Source of the DNA: Rhizobium sp. 9140
Lineage (GTDB): Bacteria > Pseudomonadota > Alphaproteobacteria > Rhizobiales > Rhizobiaceae
DNA: 64,000 nt
NCBI RefSeq assembly: GCF_900067135.1
Contig: NZ_FJUR01000005.1
Coordinates: 138,170 to 202,169, forward strand
Direction: 5' to 3'
This document shows positions 1 to 8,403 of this stretch, one piece after another (the first letter of the stretch is position 1; each line of letters opens with the position of its first letter). The translations under genes and the position numbers were made by a program. The notes below the pieces were generated by a model, which saw nothing but the letters and a program-made list of their open reading frames with translations, made no database searches and had not been told where the DNA came from.

Positions 1-947
1 CCGTAGATCCGAAACGTGCTGCGGCCGGACAGCTCCCGCACAGCACCGGAGGCCTCCAGCCGCTCGAACATGCGCCGACTGGCCCAGCGCGAGAGATCCG
101 CGCCCGGAGCGGACGCCGATACCGCATCCTCTTCCAGCAACCGGTGGATCACGCCCTCCCCGCCTTTCGTGCGCAGTTTTGGCGCGACGATCATGAGCTG
201 CCGGGCGCGCCGATCGATCTCGCTCGCCGACTGCAAAGCGGTTCCCGCACCCTCGACCAGCGCCAGACACACCGCACGCGCAAAACCTGGCTCGCCCGGA
301 CGCACCCGCCCGCGGCCGCCAAGCGTACGGAAGGCGGGTCCGCTTCGCTGCGCCATCAGGAGAAACACAGGCTGTGTCCAGCCGAGCCGCTGCGCCATCA
401 AACCGTCGGCAAGCGCCCAGGCCAGGCGTTCGGCATCCGGGCGAACGGCATGGATGGCTGAGACGAGATCGGCCGCGGCAAAGGGCGCGGATCGGGACGA
501 CTGCAGCGCGCCATCGAGCAGATCGACGACCCCGGCCAGAGGATCGTCCCAGCGGAGCGACAACAACGTGGCGAGTTCTTTCAGGATTGCCGTGTTCACG
601 GGACCCTTGCGGGCGCCGAGCGTCCGGTAGGCGGAATAGACGTTTCCGGCCGGACCGGGATCACCGGCATCCGACGACATCAGCACGGCATCCCGCAGTT
701 CGGCTTCCCCCTCGGTGCGCCCCGTCAGGCGCACGGCGGCAGCGGCAGATCGGAGCGCTAACCGCGCGCGCCAGCACCCGCTCCAGACCGGTTCGGTGCG
801 AACCAGATCGTCCAGTGTTTTCAGGGCGATGCCGGCCGAGAAGGCTGCGTCGCTTTCCGTCCCGGCAGACCGCAACGATGCCGACCATGACGGCAGGACG
901 AAGCTCTGAGCAGGTGAAGAAACGGTCGGGATGATGCGCGAATCCAT
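1..947 (-). CDS. DUF1403 family protein (3' end beyond window)
   Basis: The minus strand is open from an ATG at 947 to the left edge (315 codons, no stop), so only the last few residues should be missing. The translation starts MDSRIIPTVSSPAQSF and is rich in Ala, Leu and Arg helices. It resembles the DUF1403 proteins common on rhizobial plasmids, which are about 310-330 residues long. No catalytic motif is visible and the function of the family is unknown. The start was chosen because the frame is open and the length fits; no strong ribosome site is visible. It is read divergently from the split integrase at 1071, with the palindrome at 1024-1052 between them. Family assignment is from memory of the family pattern. 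Confidence 0.7.
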   Translation of the reverse strand, partial: MDSRIIPTVSSPAQSFVLPSWSASLRSAGTESDAAFSAGIALKTLDDLVRTEPVWSGCWRARLALRSAAAAVRLTGRTEGEAELRDAVLMSSDAGDPGPAGNVYSAYRTLGARKGPVNTAILKELATLLSLRWDDPLAGVVDLLDGALQSSRSAPFAAADLVSAIHAVRPDAERLAWALADGLMAQRLGWTQPVFLLMAQRSGPAFRTLGGRGRVRPGEPGFARAVCLALVEGAGTALQSASEIDRRARQLMIVAPKLRTKGGEGVIHRLLEEDAVSASAPGADLSRWASRRMFERLEASGAVRELSGRSTFRIY

Positions 948-1023
948 GTGATAAGCATAGAACGGATGTGCGGATGATGCTATCCCACACCGCCTGATCC
1001 GCACAGACCGTCGTTGTCAACAG

Positions 1024-1052
1024 ACGTCCGATAATCTTGCATTATCGGACGT
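1024..1052. promoter_or_regulatory. perfect 12-bp inverted repeat
   Basis: ACGTCCGATAAT (1024-1035) is followed by a 5-base spacer and its exact reverse complement (1041-1052). The site lies 19 bases before the ATG of the split tyrosine recombinase and about 75 bases before the DUF1403 gene. It could be an operator or a recombinase binding site for the adjacent integrase. Confidence 0.6.
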
Positions 1053-1070
1053 TCATGTCATTATAGAGAA

Positions 1071-1207
1071 ATGGCGCAAATCATCGAGCAAAATGCCAAT
1101 ATCCACGTCGAGGAGAGCCCAGCGACGTCTGACAGGACGGCGGCTTCGAATGATATTACGGGGGCGTCGCTGTCGGCCGAACCCGCAGCGCTTGGTGACG
1201 CCGACCT
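1071..1207 (+). pseudogene. 5' fragment of tyrosine recombinase split by the Tn3-type transposon
   Basis: An ATG at 1071 opens a frame (MAQIIEQNANIHVEES...) that runs 45 codons plus two bases to the transposon's target duplication at 1203-1207. If the transposon and one GACCT copy are removed, the reading frame continues without a break into the integrase body at 5018 (…GDADLPDIVDLVIAMGK…). This shows the gene originally began here and was interrupted by the insertion at 1208-5017. Confidence 0.8.
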
Positions 1208-1247
1208 GGGGCTCCGTGGGCATTTCTACATTAATACACGCTAAGGG
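1208..1247 (+). repeat. Tn3-type terminal inverted repeat, left
   Basis: A 40-bp end starting GGGGCTCCGTGG and finishing CGCTAAGGG. Its inner bases overlap the last codons and stop of tnpA. Confidence 0.95.
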
Positions 1248-4210
1248 AATTTGAAGTTGTTTGGATTGAAGCGGTTAGCCCGGATTGGCCTGAAGCGTTC
1301 GAGGGGTCGGTCAATTTCGTTCCAGAGGTAGTCGCCGGTGAGCGCGATATGCGCCCATGGTAGTGGTGCGACCTGGGAGAGCAGCTCGTCCGGAATGATA
1401 ATACCCTGACTGCTGATATAATCGACAGCACGGCTGAGATAGACAGTGTTCCACAGGATGATGGCGTTGACGACGAGGTTAAGACCGGACGCGCGGTAAG
1501 CCATGGTTTCGGCGACGCGGTTGCGCAATTCGCCGAGCTGGTGGAGGAAGATGGCGCGTGCGAGAGCATGACGGCTTTCACCCTTGTTGAGGATCGCATG
1601 CGATCTGCGGCGCAGTTTCGTATCGAGCAGCCAGTCGCAGATGAAGATCGAGCGTTCTATCCGGCCCATTTCGCGCAGGGCCTGGTTCAGCCGGTTTTGT
1701 CGCGGCGACGCTGCCAGCTTCTTGAGGATGACGGAAGGCGGCACCAAACCTGCAGCGATCGAAGCCTTCAGCCGCAAGACCTCATCCCAGTGGTGCTCGA
1801 CGACATCCATGTTGACGGTTCCAGCGATCAGCGCGTCGAGCGGTTCGTAAGCCGGATCGCGATCAATGACAAAGAGCCTGCGATTGCCGAGATTGCGGAT
1901 ACGGGGAATGAGCCTGTAGCCAAAGGCGTGGAACATGGAGAACGTCGTTTCGGTGGCGCCAGCGGTATCGGTTGCGTGCTCATAGATTTCGACGGAGCTT
2001 TCGTTGTGAAGGAGGCCGTCGAGAACGTAGGGGGCTTCGCCCTCGGATGCCTGGATCATGCGGGAGAAGAAGGAAGCAAAACGGTTGGATAGGAAGCCAT
2101 AGATCGACGCCCCCGGTCGCTTGCCGTATTTTGCATTGTAGTCGAGGCTGGCTTCGCCACGCCCGCCAGCCGGAAAGAACTGTCCGTCCGAGGAGGAGAT
2201 ATGGCCGTCACCCCAGATCGCGGCAAAGGGATGGGCCTGCTGCGCATCGACCAGCACGGCGGTCGCCGTGGCGTAGGTTTCCGATCGCATATGCCTGTCC
2301 ACCATCAGCATCATCTGGTGGATCGTGACGCCGCGTGAGCTTTCCGCCATACGTTCGGCTCCGGCATTGGTGGCGTCGGCAAGGATCGCTGCCATCAGCG
2401 CTGCCTCGTCGTTTGCCGTCTCACCGGTACGATAATGCGTGAAGCTGTCGAGGAATTTGGTCCAGCTTTGCACCTCGGCAAGCAGGCTGGTGATCCTGAT
2501 CCGTGGCACCAGAACATATAGTCGGCGGCTGAGCGCGACGATGCTGTCGCGCTCCTCCTCGCGGATCGGCGAGATCGACAGGCCCTTGTCGGAAATCGCT
2601 GCATCCGGAATAGCATTGGCAGCCGCCGCCTTTGCCAGCTCTTTCAGCTTCGCATCGAGCGTGGCGGTCCGTTCTGCTCGCCATTCGGCAAAGCTGTCGG
2701 GGAGTGCGAGCCCGAGCCGCCCCTCGGCGCGCATCAGCTCGAAGATCGGCCGAGGCAGAAGATAATCCTCGAAACTGCGCCATGCCCGGCTGCCTTCGAC
2801 CCAGATGTCACCGGCCCTCAGACGCTCTCGCAGGTGAACGAGGACCGCCACTTCCCAGGCGCGCAGGTCGATATCGGCACTGTTCGGGCGCACGCAGCGT
2901 CGCCATTTGCGGGTCAGAAAGGCGAGCGGCACCTGCGCCGGCAATTTCCGGCCGCCATAGAGCGCGCGCAGATGGTCCACTGCTACAAGGATCGGATCAT
3001 CAGCACGAAACGACCGGAACGAGAACGTGCGGAACATCAGTCTGCCCAGCTTGCGCAACGATTTGTGCCGCTTGATGAGCTCGTCGAATTCGTTACTGCG
3101 ATCAGGGTGGACGACAGATCTGGCTGCCGCCATGCTGGCGACCAATCCGTCCCAGCCGAGGGAGGCTGCGATCGCCGATGCAAGATCGGTTTTGCTCGCA
3201 CGAGCGGCCAGAAGCGCCTCGCCGAGCTTGAGATGCTCAAGCGCCACCCCATCAAGAACCTCGGCCTCTTTTAGCCGGCGTTCCGTGCGGCTGATCTCGG
3301 CCTTGCGGCGGTTGCTCCCAATCATTTTGCAGAACATGTCGATCGTCAGGTCGGTGATCGACGCCTGTCTCTCGATGACGAAGGCGGCCAGCGTGGCGTA
3401 GCGACGTTCGGATGTCAGGCGTCGTATCTCCCGGGCATGCAGAATGCGTGCATCCCTGGCGATGATGCCGTAGCGATTGGCATGGATCGTCTTGCGACGG
3501 TCGTCGGGAATGGCGGCTGAGCGCAATACCTCGAGGCGGGCGATCAAGCCTTTGAGGTTCTTCAGCTTCGCCCCTTCAGGTGCTTCCGCAATCCAGCCAA
3601 GGTGGCTCCGATCGCCGGCCCGCTCAGCGAGGAGCTGATCAAGCGCCTCGATCGAAGGCTGCTCCAGATCCCGGATCAATTCGCGATAGGCTTGTCGACG
3701 CGCCGCCGCCCGGCCGGCCAGTGCCAGACGGATCAGCAGCTCCGGCATAGGAACGAGCAACTTTCGTTCCTTCAAGGCTTCGATCACGGCCTTGGCGATC
3801 GGCGCACCTTGTTCAGTGGCCGCCGCCTCGCGTGCCGCCGCCGTTATCAACTCGCGATAGTCACTCGTCCGGACAGGCTGAAGCTCCAGTGCAGAGACGA
3901 TCTCGCGCGCGTGTTCCCGGCGCGTTTCGTCGCGCTGGGCGTAGAACTCGAACACTGCAGGGTCGATGCCCAGCTGGTCGGCGACAACAGAGACAACCGC
4001 CTGAGGTGGAACTTCGCCTATTCGCAGCAGACGGCCCAGATCACGCACCAGTGCGAGTTGGATCGCAAAGCCAAGCCGATTATGCGACCGGCGATGTTCC
4101 TTGACGAAGACAATATCCTCGGAAGTCAGTGCATAGCGCGCTTGCGCATCTTCATAAGCTTCGGGTGGTTCGAATAAAACGGCACGCGATTGCTCATCGA
4201 GAAACGCCAT
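1241..4210 (-). CDS. tnpA: Tn3-family transposase
   Basis: The protein is 989 residues, the usual length of Tn3 TnpA. The N-terminal half has the DUF4158-like DNA-binding region beginning MAFLDEQSRAVLFEPPEAYE. The C-terminal third has the DDE catalytic domain, with aspartates visible in WGDGHISSSDGQFF and in HATDTAGATE and a candidate glutamate in HQLGELRNR. It cuts and joins the 40-bp ends in replicative transposition and forms cointegrates. The gene starts 17 bases after the tnpR stop, and its stop lies in the left terminal repeat. No frameshift is seen, so it is probably active. Confidence 0.95.
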   Translation of the reverse strand: MAFLDEQSRAVLFEPPEAYEDAQARYALTSEDIVFVKEHRRSHNRLGFAIQLALVRDLGRLLRIGEVPPQAVVSVVADQLGIDPAVFEFYAQRDETRREHAREIVSALELQPVRTSDYRELITAAAREAAATEQGAPIAKAVIEALKERKLLVPMPELLIRLALAGRAAARRQAYRELIRDLEQPSIEALDQLLAERAGDRSHLGWIAEAPEGAKLKNLKGLIARLEVLRSAAIPDDRRKTIHANRYGIIARDARILHAREIRRLTSERRYATLAAFVIERQASITDLTIDMFCKMIGSNRRKAEISRTERRLKEAEVLDGVALEHLKLGEALLAARASKTDLASAIAASLGWDGLVASMAAARSVVHPDRSNEFDELIKRHKSLRKLGRLMFRTFSFRSFRADDPILVAVDHLRALYGGRKLPAQVPLAFLTRKWRRCVRPNSADIDLRAWEVAVLVHLRERLRAGDIWVEGSRAWRSFEDYLLPRPIFELMRAEGRLGLALPDSFAEWRAERTATLDAKLKELAKAAAANAIPDAAISDKGLSISPIREEERDSIVALSRRLYVLVPRIRITSLLAEVQSWTKFLDSFTHYRTGETANDEAALMAAILADATNAGAERMAESSRGVTIHQMMLMVDRHMRSETYATATAVLVDAQQAHPFAAIWGDGHISSSDGQFFPAGGRGEASLDYNAKYGKRPGASIYGFLSNRFASFFSRMIQASEGEAPYVLDGLLHNESSVEIYEHATDTAGATETTFSMFHAFGYRLIPRIRNLGNRRLFVIDRDPAYEPLDALIAGTVNMDVVEHHWDEVLRLKASIAAGLVPPSVILKKLAASPRQNRLNQALREMGRIERSIFICDWLLDTKLRRRSHAILNKGESRHALARAIFLHQLGELRNRVAETMAYRASGLNLVVNAIILWNTVYLSRAVDYISSQGIIIPDELLSQVAPLPWAHIALTGDYLWNEIDRPLERFRPIRANRFNPNNFKFP

Positions 4211-4226
4211 CAGCCACGGTCACTCG

Positions 4227-4832
4227 TCAAACTACGGTTTCGGGCGTGCCGGTCTTGCCGGGGCCTGTCCATCCAGTCCGCTTCAACGTGTCGATCAAGG
4301 TCGAGCGCGCCACCTTGAACGTCCGGCACACGGACGCCTTGCTGGCGCCAGCTTCCAAAGCAGCTAGAACCTGCTCGACCTTTTCCGCATCGATCGTTGG
4401 AGGTCTCCCGCCCTTACGGCCACGTCGGCGAGCCGCCGCCAGGCCGGCATTGACCCGCTCGGTGATCAGCACTCTCTCGTATTCTGCAAGCGAGCCGAAC
4501 AGGTTGAACAGAAACGCGCCGTGCGAATTCGTGGTGTCGATCGCCTCCGTGAGAGATCGGAAGGCGACACCACGTTCCTTCAAATCCTCGACGATGCGGA
4601 TCAAGTGGGAGAGTGACCGGCCTAACCGATCTATCTTCCAGACGACCAGGACATCGCCTTCGCGCAATTCGCCGAGGCATGCCTTCAGACCCGGCCGGTC
4701 ATCACGCGCTCCGGAAGCGCGATCCTGATGGAGATGGCGCTCATCGACCCCGGCCGCGAGCAGGGCATCGCGCTGCAAGGCAACCGACTGGCGCTCGTCA
4801 CTACTCGATACCCGCATGTAACCGATCAACAT
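4227..4832 (-). CDS. tnpR: serine resolvase of the Tn3-family transposon
   Basis: This 201-residue protein starts MLIGYMRVSSSDERQ, which includes the catalytic serine of the resolvase/invertase N-terminal domain (residues about 1-140, with IDRLGRSLSHL and LAEYERVLITER). It ends with a helix-turn-helix (KASVCRTFKVARSTLIDTL). It resolves cointegrates at a res site, probably in 4842-4977. The ATG at 4832 is preferred over an upstream TTG because MLIGY is the conserved family start and a GAGG lies 9 bases before it. It is co-oriented with tnpA, which follows it. Confidence 0.92.
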   Translation of the reverse strand: MLIGYMRVSSSDERQSVALQRDALLAAGVDERHLHQDRASGARDDRPGLKACLGELREGDVLVVWKIDRLGRSLSHLIRIVEDLKERGVAFRSLTEAIDTTNSHGAFLFNLFGSLAEYERVLITERVNAGLAAARRRGRKGGRPPTIDAEKVEQVLAALEAGASKASVCRTFKVARSTLIDTLKRTGWTGPGKTGTPETVV

Positions 4833-4841
4833 GTGCGACAA

Positions 4842-4977
4842 ACCTCAAATCAGGTGTTGCCGCACAGCCAGACATTCCGACAGGGTTTGTCGCGCAAAAA
4901 ATGGCCCTATTGCGTGGCCAGTTTGCCCCGCGATCACGGTGAGCGGAAATCATGTGTTTCCCGTCACCTGCAAAATG
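4842..4977. other. putative res site and tnpR promoter
   Basis: This 136-bp non-coding stretch lies between the resolvase start and the right terminal repeat. It has short GTTTGTCGC and TTGCGTGGCC type half-sites in both orientations. Position suggests the resolution site, but individual subsites were not proved. Confidence 0.4.
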
Positions 4978-5017
4978 CCCTTAGCGTGTATTAATGTAGA
5001 AATGACCACAGAGCCCC
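4978..5017 (-). repeat. Tn3-type terminal inverted repeat, right
   Basis: This is the complement of the left end with two differences. It is immediately followed by the second GACCT copy (5018-5022). Confidence 0.95.
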
Positions 5018-5041
5018 GACCTGCCCGATATCGTCGATCTC

Positions 5042-6100
5042 GTGATCGCGATGGGCAAGATGCCGGAAGAGCCTACCCCCTCCCCTCTCTCGGGCTTGGC
5101 CACTCCCCGCCTGCCAGCGCATCTCGAGGCCCTCGCCGATCGCGCGCGCGATTATGTCGAGGCGGCGAGTTCCGCCAACACTCGCAAAGCCTACGCTTCC
5201 GACTGGAAGCATTATGCTGCCTGGTGCCGGCGGTCCAACCTGGCACCCCTCCCCCCACATCCACAGACCGTTGGCCTGTATATCACGGCGTGCGCCTCCG
5301 GAACTGCTGAACGAGGCGCGAAGCCAAACTCCGTTTCGACGATCGAACGCCGCCTCTCCTCGCTTTCGTGGAACTATACGCAACGCGGGCTGACCCTTGA
5401 TCGCAAGGATCGTACGATCTCCACCGTGATGGCCGGCATCCGCAACAGTCATGCGCGGCCGCCGGTGCAGAAGGAAGCCGTGCTCGCAGAGGATATCATT
5501 GCGATGGTGGAAACACTCGACCGCGGATCGCTCCGCGGCCTGCGCGATCGTGCCATGCTGCTGATCGGGTATGCCGGCGGTCTGCGCCGCTCGGAGATCG
5601 TCGGCCTTGATCTCAAAGCAGATCAGACGGAAGACGGGCGCGGTTGGATCGAGATCCTCGACAAGGGCATGCTCGTCACCCTGCGCGGCAAGACCGGCTG
5701 GCGCGAGGTCGAGATCGGCCGCGGTTCGTCCGACGCCACCTGCCCTGTCCTTGCCGTCGAGACGTGGATCAGGTTCACCAGGCTTGCGCATGGTCCCCTC
5801 TTCCGCCGTGTGACGGGGCAAGGCAAAGCTGTTGGGCCTGACCGGCTGAATGACAAGGAAGTGGCGAGGCTGGTGAAACGCGCTGCAATGGCCGCCGGCG
5901 TTCGCGGCGATCTTAGCGAGATCGAGCGGGCTTTCAAATTTTCGGGCCACTCACTACGGGCGGGACTCGCCTCATCCGCCGAGATCGATGAGCGCTACAT
6001 CCAAAAACATCTGGGCCACACTTCCGCCGAGATGACGCGACGGTACCAGCGGCGACGGGACCGATTTCGAGTGAATCTCACCAAAGCAGCAGGGCTCTGA
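5042..6100 (+). CDS. tyrosine recombinase (5' end displaced by transposon)
   Basis: The intact part gives 352 residues from a GTG at 5042; the original first 45 codons are at 1071-1207. It has an N-terminal SAM-like core-binding domain (ASSANTRKAYASDWKHYAAWC, about residues 40-60). The catalytic domain carries the conserved residues Arg in AGGLRRSEIVGL, HSLRAG (HxxR), HLGHTSAEMTRRY with the final nucleophilic Tyr. The catalytic core is therefore complete. Expression would need a start inside the remaining frame or read-through from the transposon, so activity is uncertain. A decayed relative lies at 10165-10640. Confidence 0.85.
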   Translation: MIAMGKMPEEPTPSPLSGLATPRLPAHLEALADRARDYVEAASSANTRKAYASDWKHYAAWCRRSNLAPLPPHPQTVGLYITACASGTAERGAKPNSVSTIERRLSSLSWNYTQRGLTLDRKDRTISTVMAGIRNSHARPPVQKEAVLAEDIIAMVETLDRGSLRGLRDRAMLLIGYAGGLRRSEIVGLDLKADQTEDGRGWIEILDKGMLVTLRGKTGWREVEIGRGSSDATCPVLAVETWIRFTRLAHGPLFRRVTGQGKAVGPDRLNDKEVARLVKRAAMAAGVRGDLSEIERAFKFSGHSLRAGLASSAEIDERYIQKHLGHTSAEMTRRYQRRRDRFRVNLTKAAGL

Positions 6101-6356
6101 TATCGGGAATGGAACATCATTCGCTACCTGTTGCAAAAACCAGGTTTCTGCGCCGTCGCAGAAGTCAGACGCAAAATCGAAGCGCTGGGGATTTTCACTA
6201 ACGCTGAAAGACATGCGATGTGATGCCTGACGGACATAATCGGTCGACTCCATTTTCCTTTGCAAACCTGTCCCGCTGTCGTGCGTTCGCATGACAAGTC
6301 GGGGTGCCCCTCCATGCGAAGCTGCGTGGATGAAGCACCGGGACAGGAGAGAAATC

Positions 6357-6539
6357 GTGGACATCTACAGTCTCGCCATCACACACATTCGAGCCGAGAC
6401 TCGACCAGCGTGCATGATTGCTTTGGGCGAGGATCGCTATTACTCAAACCACACGGGCCTGCGCTTCAAAGCAGGGCTGCTTGGGTCGATCGCCACGGCA
6501 GCCGCCATGATCGCGATCCTTGGCATCACCCTGCCCTGA
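6357..6539 (+). CDS. small predicted membrane protein
   Basis: A 60-residue frame begins at GTG 6357 behind a good ribosome site (AGGAGAG, 6 bases upstream). It starts VDIYSLAITHIRAETRP and ends in a hydrophobic helix (LLGSIATAAAMIAILGITLP) that looks like a C-terminal membrane anchor. I do not recognise the family. It lies between an integrase and a LuxR-type regulator, 65 bases before the latter. Reality as a gene rests only on the ribosome site and the membrane segment. Confidence 0.45.
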   Translation: MDIYSLAITHIRAETRPACMIALGEDRYYSNHTGLRFKAGLLGSIATAAAMIAILGITLP

Positions 6540-6604
6540 GCGGCCCCGTGGAATATGGTTCCGACCGTGCTATGCAAATGCCTGGCATTTTGCGGAGATC
6601 ATGG

Positions 6605-7570
6605 ATGGACGAACGCGAGGCTGAAAAAGACGCGATCCTGGCAGTGCTCCGCAGCGAGACCGAGGCATGGTTGCAGCGGGACTTCGAAACATTGGCGAAC
6701 CACTGGGTACAGTCGCCGCAGACGCGGCGAATGGAATATTACGCCTCACTTGGGGTGCGGGTCGATGAAGGCTGGGACGTAATTGCCGCTCGACTTAAGA
6801 CGATCGTGGAGCGTTTCCCGCAGAGGCGCGCTTTTTCGGAGCATGTTCGGTGGGACAAGATCAACGTCATCGTTGCTGAGAGCATGGCGTGGGTCACTTA
6901 CGACCAAATCGGGATCGACGGCGGCGATGACCTTAAACGCGAGCTAAAAATTCTGCACAGGATCGATGGGGTCTGGAAGATCAGTTGCGTGGTGATGATG
7001 GAAAGTACCATCAAGCAGGCGAACTTCCCGATGATCGAGGTTGACGCAGATATGCGCATTCTGTGGACGAACCGTCTGGCGCAGGAGCGGATACAGGGCC
7101 ATCAGGGGCTCGCCATCGCTGCTGGTCGACTCCGCGCCAAGCGAAGCGAACACGCCTCCGTGCTCCGTGAAGCTGTCCGCTTGGCTTTTCGTGAGTTGCA
7201 GGGGCAGACACGACTAACCTTATCGCCGAAGCAGGCTTGGCCGGTGATCCTTGGCGAGGATGCGGCGGGGGTGCCGATGCACTGCTGGGTCCATCTTGAA
7301 GATGGCAAGGCGCTAGTATCATTCGATGATGCGCAGACGATCGCGCGCCGGATTGACCAGGCGCAGGAAATCTATGGTTTGTCGCCGGCGCAGATCAGGC
7401 TCGCCCGTCTCATCGTCGATGGACACGATCTGGCGGCCGCCGCCGAACGCCTGAGAGTCAGCACTAATACGCTACGCACTCAACTCCAGCGTATTTTTGA
7501 CAAAACTGGCGTGCGTAGTCAGGCCGCGTTGGTGCGTTCACTGCTCAGCGTTGAGGCACCCAACAATTGA
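6605..7570 (+). CDS. LuxR-type transcriptional regulator with NTF2/SnoaL-like N-terminus
   Basis: This 321-residue protein has three parts. Residues about 1-130 look like a SnoaL/NTF2-like cone fold (AILAVLRSETEAWLQRDFETLANHW…, ending KILHRIDGVWKISCVVMM). A middle PAS-like segment (MIEVDADMRILWTNRLAQERIQG) follows. The C-terminus is a LuxR helix-turn-helix (LSPAQIRLARLIVDG…STNTLRTQLQRIFDKTG). It has no autoinducer domain, so it is not a quorum sensor of the TraR type. The ATG at 6605 has GCGGAG upstream; an in-frame ATG at 6572 is less likely. Ligand and targets are unknown. Confidence 0.7.
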   Translation: MDEREAEKDAILAVLRSETEAWLQRDFETLANHWVQSPQTRRMEYYASLGVRVDEGWDVIAARLKTIVERFPQRRAFSEHVRWDKINVIVAESMAWVTYDQIGIDGGDDLKRELKILHRIDGVWKISCVVMMESTIKQANFPMIEVDADMRILWTNRLAQERIQGHQGLAIAAGRLRAKRSEHASVLREAVRLAFRELQGQTRLTLSPKQAWPVILGEDAAGVPMHCWVHLEDGKALVSFDDAQTIARRIDQAQEIYGLSPAQIRLARLIVDGHDLAAAAERLRVSTNTLRTQLQRIFDKTGVRSQAALVRSLLSVEAPNN

Positions 7571-7639
7571 CCGAACCTTGGGGTTGCTTCATTGCTCACT
7601 TTCCAACCGCAGACGAGATAGCTGTCGTCGAAATCCTGA

Positions 7640-7849
7640 TTTTTCACGGACGAGGCAGCTCTTCATGCTTGTGTCGCCGGTCTTGGTATGGTGCTCGTGC
7701 CGCCGATCCTCACGGCCAGGGAAACACGATCCGGCGCGTTGGTGGCCCCGTCTGGATATGAGCCGGTTGAAATTGGATCACCGGTCAGAACCGAGAGCAG
7801 TGCGCAGTTCTGTAGCTGGATGGTCGCCGAAGCCCGCGGCCTCGGATAA
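7640..7849 (+). pseudogene. LysR-family regulator, C-terminal remnant
   Basis: One open frame after a stop at 7637 reads EAALHACVAGLGMVLVPP… and ends at a TAA at 7847. This is typical of the last 60-70 residues of the LysR substrate-binding domain (GcvA-like). No helix-turn-helix or start is present, so it is a gene remnant left by rearrangement. Confidence 0.6.
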
Positions 7850-7885
7850 GGTGCTGTCGCAGGTCTCGAGAATTTCGCGATAGGA

Positions 7886-8335
7886 ATGGAAACAATATTG
7901 GCAATTCGTGTCGAAATAGAACGCCTTCCAAGTGACGATGTGCAACGCTTAATCGACGAGGGTTTGGACATCTTCAACGCGGAAAAGGTGGGCCCGGATA
8001 ACGCAGAAGATTTGTGGGTTATCGCGCGCGACGGCAATGGAGGCGTTCAAGGAGGCCTGAAGGGACGCACATTTTACTCTTGGCTCTTTATTGACTGGTT
8101 ATGGTTGTCTCCGGCGGCAAGAGGGCAACATGTAGGGATACAGCTCCTAGGCCGAGCGGAGATGGCAGCGCAGGCACGGGGTTGCATCGGTTCTTACGTC
8201 GATACATTCAGCTTTCAAGCCCCCAACTTCTATCGCAAAAACGGCTACGAAGAATTCGGGCGGATCGAGGGCCTTCCTCCTGGCCATGCTTGCATCTGGC
8301 TCAAAAAGACATTCGAAGAGCCGCAAAAATCCTAA
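7886..8335 (+). CDS. GNAT family N-acetyltransferase
   Basis: This 149-residue protein has the acetyl-CoA-binding pattern of GNAT enzymes: a beta strand WLFIDWLWLSPAARGQHVGIQLL (motif A, R/Q-x-x-G-x-G/A-like), then a helix. It ends with the typical FYRKNGYEEFGRIEG motif B region. The substrate cannot be inferred. It lies between a LysR remnant and an exporter gene read towards it. Start chosen as the first ATG; the upstream sequence has only a weak ribosome site (GCGATAGGA). Confidence 0.8.
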   Translation: METILAIRVEIERLPSDDVQRLIDEGLDIFNAEKVGPDNAEDLWVIARDGNGGVQGGLKGRTFYSWLFIDWLWLSPAARGQHVGIQLLGRAEMAAQARGCIGSYVDTFSFQAPNFYRKNGYEEFGRIEGLPPGHACIWLKKTFEEPQKS

Positions 8336-8403
8336 TACTTGCAGCAAGATCGCCAGCTCTGAATTCCCAAGGAAATTTCTATCGCAGATAGCAGGCGCAA
8401 GAG

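Larger units (their letters stand above)
1208..5017. mobile_element. Tn3-family transposon (tnpA, tnpR; no passenger)
   Basis: The element is 3810 bp. Its ends are inverted repeats of 40 bp, each starting GGGGCTC (1208-1247 and the complement at 4978-5017), with two mismatches. It is flanked by 5-bp direct repeats GACCT (1203-1207 and 5018-5022), the duplication size typical of Tn3-family transposition. It carries only a transposase and a serine resolvase, both on the minus strand, so it is a minimal unit. It is inserted in frame 45 codons into an integrase gene. The exact duplication and intact genes suggest a fairly recent insertion. Confidence 0.95.

Noticed and set aside
6605..7570. LuxR-type gene as a second quorum sensor
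   Set aside because: Its N-terminus is NTF2/PAS-like and has no acyl-homoserine-lactone pocket; only the DNA-binding domain is shared with TraR.
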